DNA from: an uncultured Phocaeicola sp.
Lineage (GTDB): Bacteria; Bacteroidota; Bacteroidia; Bacteroidales; Bacteroidaceae
Assembly (NCBI GenBank): GCA_948956705.1
Contig: CARCZS010000047.1
Location: 1-10,439, forward strand
Reading direction: 5' to 3'
Length of the DNA stretch: 10,439 nucleotides
Within the stretch, counting starts at the first letter, position 1, and every line of letters begins with the position of its first letter. Positions 6,493-10,439 of this stretch are shown here, piece after piece. The notes beneath the pieces are model-generated. The model worked only from the letters and a program-made list of their open reading frames with translations, had not been told where the DNA came from and did not search any database. The translations under genes and the position numbers were made by a program.

Positions 6493-7053
6493 ATGGGAAA
6501 TCTATATTTATTATTAGCCGCATTTTTATTACTATGTGTATCATGTAAAAATACAAAAACAGACAATAACAATATTGCAGAAAAAATCTGTTTGAATTTT
6601 ATAGAGAAAGATAAGAATTTGATAATACCCGATTCCTTAAAAAATTTAGTAGATGGAAATTTGTTTAATATTAATAATGTATGTGATTCAGGCATTATGT
6701 TGATACATACTTTAGACATAACTTGTGGTGGTTGTGTAAAAGCGTTAGATAATCTATCTGAATATTTTGCAAAATTAGACAAAAATCATAATATAAGAAC
6801 TATAATTATAGCATCTAGTGCATATATGGAAAATGAAGTTGAAAAATATTTTTTCAATTATCCTTACCCAATATTATTAGATAGTTCTGAGAACTTTAAG
6901 ATAAAAAACAAAATAATTCGTGATGACATTTTATGTTCTTTCTTAATTGAAAACTCTAAAGTTTTAAAGGTTGGAGACTTAAAAGACCAGACATTCAGAG
7001 AGGAGCTAATAGATTACATTTCAAAAAAAAATCATGAAAATAAGAAAGAATAA
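6493..7053 (+). CDS. Thioredoxin-like lipoprotein with a CGGC motif
   Basis: Encodes 186 residues. A short hydrophobic signal (4-15) ends in lipobox C-V-S-C, Cys18. The segment I-M-L-I-H-T-L-D-I-T-C-G-G-C-V-K-A-L (68-85) is a strand followed by C78-x-x-C81 at the start of a helix, as in thioredoxin-fold redoxins. I-R-T-I-I-I-A-S-S (101-109) would be the next strand, and the Pro in N-Y-P-Y-P-I-L-L-D (122-130) fits the usual cis-Pro region. It is probably anchored in the envelope and redox-active, perhaps acting on the six Cys of the peptide. Very AT-rich: bases 6541-6600 contain 13 G/C of 60. It starts 4 bases after the propeller gene, implying co-translation. Its last seven codons overlap the start of a decayed NVEALA gene, so its natural C-terminus may have been altered. 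Confidence 0.8.
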   Translation: MGNLYLLLAAFLLLCVSCKNTKTDNNNIAEKICLNFIEKDKNLIIPDSLKNLVDGNLFNINNVCDSGIMLIHTLDITCGGCVKALDNLSEYFAKLDKNHNIRTIIIASSAYMENEVEKYFFNYPYPILLDSSENFKIKNKIIRDDILCSFLIENSKVLKVGDLKDQTFREELIDYISKKNHENKKE

Positions 7054-7162
7054 AAAGAAATTTTAGTTGTAACATTTGTTCTGATTAGAAGATATAATGT
7101 TTACAACCTTTAGAGGCTGAAGCAATGTCTGGCTTGGTAATATTGATTATGCAAAATATTTT
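7034..7162 (+). pseudogene. Decayed second NVEALA peptide gene
   Basis: This stretch aligns with the intact NVEALA gene 1920 bases upstream. ATG 7034 to CTG 7081 is 47 bases, against 45 from ATG 5116 to CTG 5161. GATATAATGT (7091-7100) matches GATTTAATGT (5171-5180) at 9 of 10, and AGGCTGAAGCAATG (7114-7127) matches the copy at 5195-5208 at 12 of 14. Read in shifting frames it gives Y-N-V-Y-N, then E-A-E-A-M-S-G-L-V, then N-I-D-Y-A-K-Y, the leader, linker and NVEALA motif of the family. Frame stops (first TAG at 7064) and small indels make it unusable, and no Cys-rich part follows. It lies between the thioredoxin-like and transglutaminase-like genes. Confidence 0.75.
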
Positions 7163-7210
7163 CCAATAAAATACCTCATACTTCTTTCAAATCGTTTAAG
7201 GTAAAAAATT

Positions 7211-9130
7211 ATGAGAAGTAATGTCTGTTTAATTATTATATTATCCACTATCTGTTTTAGTTCGTGCTGCCGGGAAAAGGATTTAAGATATTCCCTGAAT
7301 GCCGCAGGCGAAAACCGAATAGAACTGGAAAAAGTACTGGAACATTATAAAGATAGTGGCCTTAAATATGATGCTGCATGTTTTCTCATAAAGAATATGC
7401 CGGGATATTATTCGTATGCAAAAAGTTCCGGTCTGGACAGTTTGAGAAAAATACAATCCGTCATATTCCATAAAAAACATTTTCCTCGTGATTTGCAAGA
7501 CAAATGGAGTAAGTTCTCCTACAAGAGCACGCCCAAGGTGTATGACTGCCACGCTATAAAGGCTGAGTATTTAATTGAAAATATAGACTTGGCCTTTGCT
7601 GCCTGGCAGAAGAGACCGTGGCGGCACTCTCTTTCATTTGACGAGTTCTGTGAATGGATATTGCCTTATCGCATAGGGGACGAGCCGTTGGAAAACTGGC
7701 GAAAGGTTTTTTATCAAAAATATTCGGCTGTACTTGATTCTTTATATAAAGGCAATGATATGATGGTAGCGGCAGACTCGTTAATCAGGTTTGTAAAACG
7801 AGAAAGCGGCTATGTATATTCTGATGAATTAAGCCTGCCTCATCTGGGAGCCCTGTTTTTGCAAAAGAACTGTGTCGGATATTGTCGGGAGAGTTGTGAC
7901 TTGTCTGTATATGTCCTCCGTTCGGTGGGCATACCTGTTGCCACGGATTTCATTATAAGTGCTCCCGAAGCACAAGGTGGCCATTCCTGGAATGTTATAA
8001 AGAATGGGACCGGAATAATCCCTTTTGAATATGATGAGGGAAAGGTTACTCAAGGATATGATGACAAACGCTTAAAAGGCAAAATATACAGACAGTGTTT
8101 TGGCAAACAGAAAAAGGATATAATGGACAGGTCGGAGATACCCGCTATCTTAAAATTTCCCTACATAAAGGATGTCACCGGTGAATATTTCGGCGAAAAC
8201 AGTGTGGAAATAGAAGTAGATGAGACTGAATGTGGACAATATGCCTATTTGGGAGTCTTTTCTTTTCCGGGCTGGAAGGCTATAGATATGGCGTTACACC
8301 AAAATGGGAAAGCCATGATAAACAATATAGAGCCTGATGTCATTTATGTACCTTTGGCTTCTAATCATAATGGAAGTGTGTTTCATACAATAGGATTCCC
8401 TTTCTGGCTGACAGATAAAGGATTAAAATATTTCCAGCCTGAGAAAGAAGTAGAAACCGTTGAATTATTCCGAAAATATCCGCTCCGAAAATGGACGCGT
8501 TTCCATATCAGTGAAATCATAGGAAGCCACTTGGATGTTTCAAATTCTTTGGATTTTCGACAGAGTGAGTTACTCTATATGGTTGCTGACACACCGAGAG
8601 TGAATTATAATCAAGTGATATGCCATCCCCCCAAAAAATACAGGTATGTGCGATATCAAGCAGCTGCAGATAAACCTGCACGCATTGCAGAGCTAATGTT
8701 ATTTCGTTCAGAAGAGGACACGGTAAATCTGCCTTTTAAGATTATAAACGGAAGTGAGCCGTGTAAAGGAAATGAGAAAGAAGTAAAAGAGAATATTTGT
8801 GACGGAAACTATCTGACCTATTTTCTTTCAGACGAAAAAGGAGGCTATGTAACTTTAGACCTCGGCAAAGATGAATGGATAAAAAAAATAGTTTATGTGC
8901 CACGCAATGATGAAAATTTTATCAGTATAGGACATGAATATGAATTGTTCTACCAAAACGGACCGGACGGCTGGATATCTTTAGGCAGGAAAACGGCAAC
9001 GGAACCCCGGTTGGTTTATAACAATGTCCCCAAAAACGCGCTGCTTTGGCTGCATAACCTATCTGCCGGCAAGGAAGAACAGGTGTTCTATATGCAAAAT
9101 GGGCAACAAATATTCTTAAACAAATGGTAG
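7211..9130 (+). CDS. Transglutaminase-like plus discoidin-like lipoprotein
   Basis: Encodes 639 residues. The signal peptide ends in lipobox F-S-S-C, Cys19, followed by a second Cys. Residues about 30-210 are mostly helical and unassigned. Residues 218-280 look like a transglutaminase/papain-like core: G-Y-C-R-E-S-C (C225 the likely nucleophile, followed by a helix ending V-L-R-S-V-G-I-P-V), G-G-H-S-W-N (H258) and F-E-Y-D-E-G (D275 a possible third member). A beta-rich section follows (about 325-400). Residues 475-620 resemble a discoidin (F5/8 type C) domain: Y-R-Y-V-R-Y, A-E-L-M-L-F, I-C-D-G-N-Y-L-T-Y-F, Y-V-T-L-D-L-G, W-I-K-K-I-V-Y-V-P-R. Bacterial members of this superfamily can be proteases or peptide crosslinkers, and the discoidin part often binds sugars. 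Its stop overlaps the signal peptidase start by 7 bases. Substrate unknown; action on the NVEALA peptide is inferred. Confidence 0.82.
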   Translation: MRSNVCLIIILSTICFSSCCREKDLRYSLNAAGENRIELEKVLEHYKDSGLKYDAACFLIKNMPGYYSYAKSSGLDSLRKIQSVIFHKKHFPRDLQDKWSKFSYKSTPKVYDCHAIKAEYLIENIDLAFAAWQKRPWRHSLSFDEFCEWILPYRIGDEPLENWRKVFYQKYSAVLDSLYKGNDMMVAADSLIRFVKRESGYVYSDELSLPHLGALFLQKNCVGYCRESCDLSVYVLRSVGIPVATDFIISAPEAQGGHSWNVIKNGTGIIPFEYDEGKVTQGYDDKRLKGKIYRQCFGKQKKDIMDRSEIPAILKFPYIKDVTGEYFGENSVEIEVDETECGQYAYLGVFSFPGWKAIDMALHQNGKAMINNIEPDVIYVPLASNHNGSVFHTIGFPFWLTDKGLKYFQPEKEVETVELFRKYPLRKWTRFHISEIIGSHLDVSNSLDFRQSELLYMVADTPRVNYNQVICHPPKKYRYVRYQAAADKPARIAELMLFRSEEDTVNLPFKIINGSEPCKGNEKEVKENICDGNYLTYFLSDEKGGYVTLDLGKDEWIKKIVYVPRNDENFISIGHEYELFYQNGPDGWISLGRKTATEPRLVYNNVPKNALLWLHNLSAGKEEQVFYMQNGQQIFLNKW

Positions 9131-10008
9131 GAAAGGTGAAAAAGCTGAAAAGAATAACGGACCGCCTGCTGTCTGTCGCTTTCTATATATGCATATTGAT
9201 AATAGGATGGCTGGTGTTACAAATAACCTGTTTCACGACCTTTACCATCCCGTCTGATTCAATGGCTCCCACCCTGCAGGCGGGCGACCGCATATTGGTG
9301 AACAAATGGATAATGGGAGCCCGCATCTTCAATATCTGGGATGCACTGGAAGACAAGGAGGTGAAGATTCACCGGTTGCTGGGAGTCGGAAAGATTAAGC
9401 GCAATGATGTGCTGGTCTTCAATTTCCCTTATCCTGCCAAGAAAGACTCCCTGGCGATGGACGTCATGCTGTATTATGTAAAACGCTGTATCGCCCTGCC
9501 GGGAGATACGCTGGAAATAAGGAACGGATTCTATAGGATACGCGGAACAGGGGAAGAATTAGGAAATATGGCCGCCCAAAGACGCATCTCCGCCCTGACG
9601 GAAAACGATTCACGGGGAGTGGTTATGGAGAGTTTTCCGTGGAGCAAACGGTTGGGATGGACGATAAAGGAATTCGGTCCATTGCCTGTCCCGGCAGAAG
9701 GACAAGTGGTATCATTGGATAGCATCTCAATATTATTTTATCAACATATCATAAGGTACGAACAAAAAAAGGAACTTTCATTGAGGGATAAACTTATTTA
9801 CTTGGGCGACAGCCTGATAAGGGAATATCGGTTTAGGGAGAACTATTACTTCGTATCGGGCGACAACATGGAGAACTCCCGCGATTCGCGGTATTGGGGA
9901 CTGCTGCCCGAAAGCTACATAGTGGGAAAAGCAACAAGAATATGGAAATCGAAAGACCCTGCCGACGGACATATCCGCTGGAACCGGGTATGGAAAAGAA
10001 TAAAATGA
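9124..10008 (+). CDS. lepB: Type I signal peptidase
   Basis: Encodes 294 residues. One membrane segment (about 16-36) precedes the catalytic box P-S-D-S-M-A-P-T-L with Ser46 as nucleophile. Y-V-K-R-C-I-A-L-P-G-D carries the general-base Lys120, and the C-terminal box G-D-N-M-E-N-S-R-D-S-R-Y-W-G (246-259) is complete, so the enzyme should be active. About 110 residues separate the Lys and the last box, an insertion-bearing form usual in Bacteroidota. It removes signal peptides at A-x-A sites on the outer face of the inner membrane. Its place within an NVEALA operon, overlapping a transglutaminase-like lipoprotein (7 bases) and an O-antigen-ligase-like gene (4 bases), suggests a dedicated paralogue rather than the housekeeping enzyme. 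That is inference, and the A-K-A site of the peptide at 5116-5385 is a candidate substrate. Confidence 0.93.
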   Translation: MVGKVKKLKRITDRLLSVAFYICILIIGWLVLQITCFTTFTIPSDSMAPTLQAGDRILVNKWIMGARIFNIWDALEDKEVKIHRLLGVGKIKRNDVLVFNFPYPAKKDSLAMDVMLYYVKRCIALPGDTLEIRNGFYRIRGTGEELGNMAAQRRISALTENDSRGVVMESFPWSKRLGWTIKEFGPLPVPAEGQVVSLDSISILFYQHIIRYEQKKELSLRDKLIYLGDSLIREYRFRENYYFVSGDNMENSRDSRYWGLLPESYIVGKATRIWKSKDPADGHIRWNRVWKRIK

Positions 10009-10439
10009 AACATATAAATAAAATAATGGCAAGTGGAATTTGTCTATTTATCACCTGGCTCTTCATTTTTGCCGGTGCGGTGGAAGCGGTATGGGGGCTT
10101 GCACAGGTATATGGCTTTACCGCCTCCAACCACTCGCTCTATGCCCTTACCGGCTCTTTCTACAATCCGGGGCCTTACTCCGGTTTCCTTGCCATGACGC
10201 TTCCGGTCTGTCTGTATGAATGGCTGAAGCGCAGGAAGGAAAAGAAAACGGTAATCTATTATATAACTTTATCCGTGTTGGTACTCCTTATTTGTGTGTT
10301 GCCGGCCGGAATGAGCCGCTCGGCATGGATGGCCGGGGCGGTCTCGTCGGCATACATCGCATATATGCATTACCGGAAGGGGATTCACGCCTACATCCGT
10401 TGTCACCCGAGACGGACGAAAGCGGGAACAATTCTGCTG
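10005..10439 (+). CDS. O-antigen ligase / polymerase-like membrane protein (5' part)
   Basis: 145 codons, open at the right edge of the window. The ATG at 10005 overlaps the TGA of the signal peptidase gene (ATGA), indicating translational coupling. A second ATG at 10026 is possible. Hydrophobic segments lie at about residues 10-32, 58-73, 82-99 and 107-122. The motifs G-S-F-Y-N-P-G-P-Y-S-G-F-L (50-62) and M-S-R-S-A-W-M (103-109) are typical of the Wzy_C/O-antigen ligase superfamily, inner-membrane enzymes that join or transfer glycans on lipid carriers. Members in Bacteroidota often have a long C-terminal soluble part, which would lie beyond the window. GC-rich for this locus: bases 10141-10200 contain 34 G/C of 60. 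Its role with a peptide and a signal peptidase could be glycan attachment to the peptide or assembly of a carrier glycan; neither is shown. Confidence 0.85.
   Translation, partial: MKHINKIMASGICLFITWLFIFAGAVEAVWGLAQVYGFTASNHSLYALTGSFYNPGPYSGFLAMTLPVCLYEWLKRRKEKKTVIYYITLSVLVLLICVLPAGMSRSAWMAGAVSSAYIAYMHYRKGIHAYIRCHPRRTKAGTILL

Noticed and set aside
9531..10129. Minus-strand open frames opposite the signal peptidase and ligase genes
   Set aside because: They overlap strongly conserved catalytic motifs on the + strand and show no family resemblance.

Overview
The window looks like chromosomal DNA of a gut-type member of the Bacteroidota (Bacteroides or a close relative). Evidence for this is the density of lipoproteins with Cys lipoboxes, a BACON-domain plus BspA-type leucine-rich-repeat surface protein, an NVEALA-type small exported peptide, a 6-bladed beta-propeller lipoprotein of the kind found beside such peptides, few Shine-Dalgarno sites, and one promoter-like sequence that fits the Bacteroides -33/-7 pattern. 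All convincing genes are on the + strand.

Left part (1-4366): a possible tail of an upstream gene, then a small lipocalin-like lipoprotein (146-604) whose residues after the lipobox Cys are S-D-D-D-E, an acidic surface-export-like signal. Next is a very large lipoprotein (719-4276) with four BACON-like Ig domains and about 27-28 leucine-rich repeats. It ends at a long stem-loop (4288-4366), a probable terminator.

Middle (4367-5115): about 750 bases without a credible gene. It holds a candidate promoter and a series of inverted repeats, including a perfect 14-bp palindrome, and is probably the promoter and leader of the next operon.

Right part (5116-10439): an NVEALA-type locus. A small Cys-rich precursor-like peptide (5116-5385) is followed by a stem-loop, then a beta-propeller lipoprotein, a CxxC thioredoxin-like lipoprotein, a decayed second NVEALA gene (7034-7162, not an open frame), a lipoprotein joining a transglutaminase-like domain to a discoidin-like domain, a type I signal peptidase, and the start of an O-antigen-ligase-like membrane protein cut by the window edge. 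The last three genes overlap by 7 and 4 bases and are surely co-expressed. The genes read together as a system that exports a small peptide: the signal peptidase could cut the leader at an A-K-A site, the CxxC protein could handle its six cysteines, and the transglutaminase-like and ligase-like proteins could modify or attach it. This role is inference. Base composition changes sharply, from very AT-rich in the propeller/thioredoxin genes to GC-richer in the signal peptidase/ligase genes. With the decayed second peptide gene this suggests that an NVEALA-propeller-thioredoxin module was added in front of an older NVEALA-transglutaminase-peptidase-ligase module.
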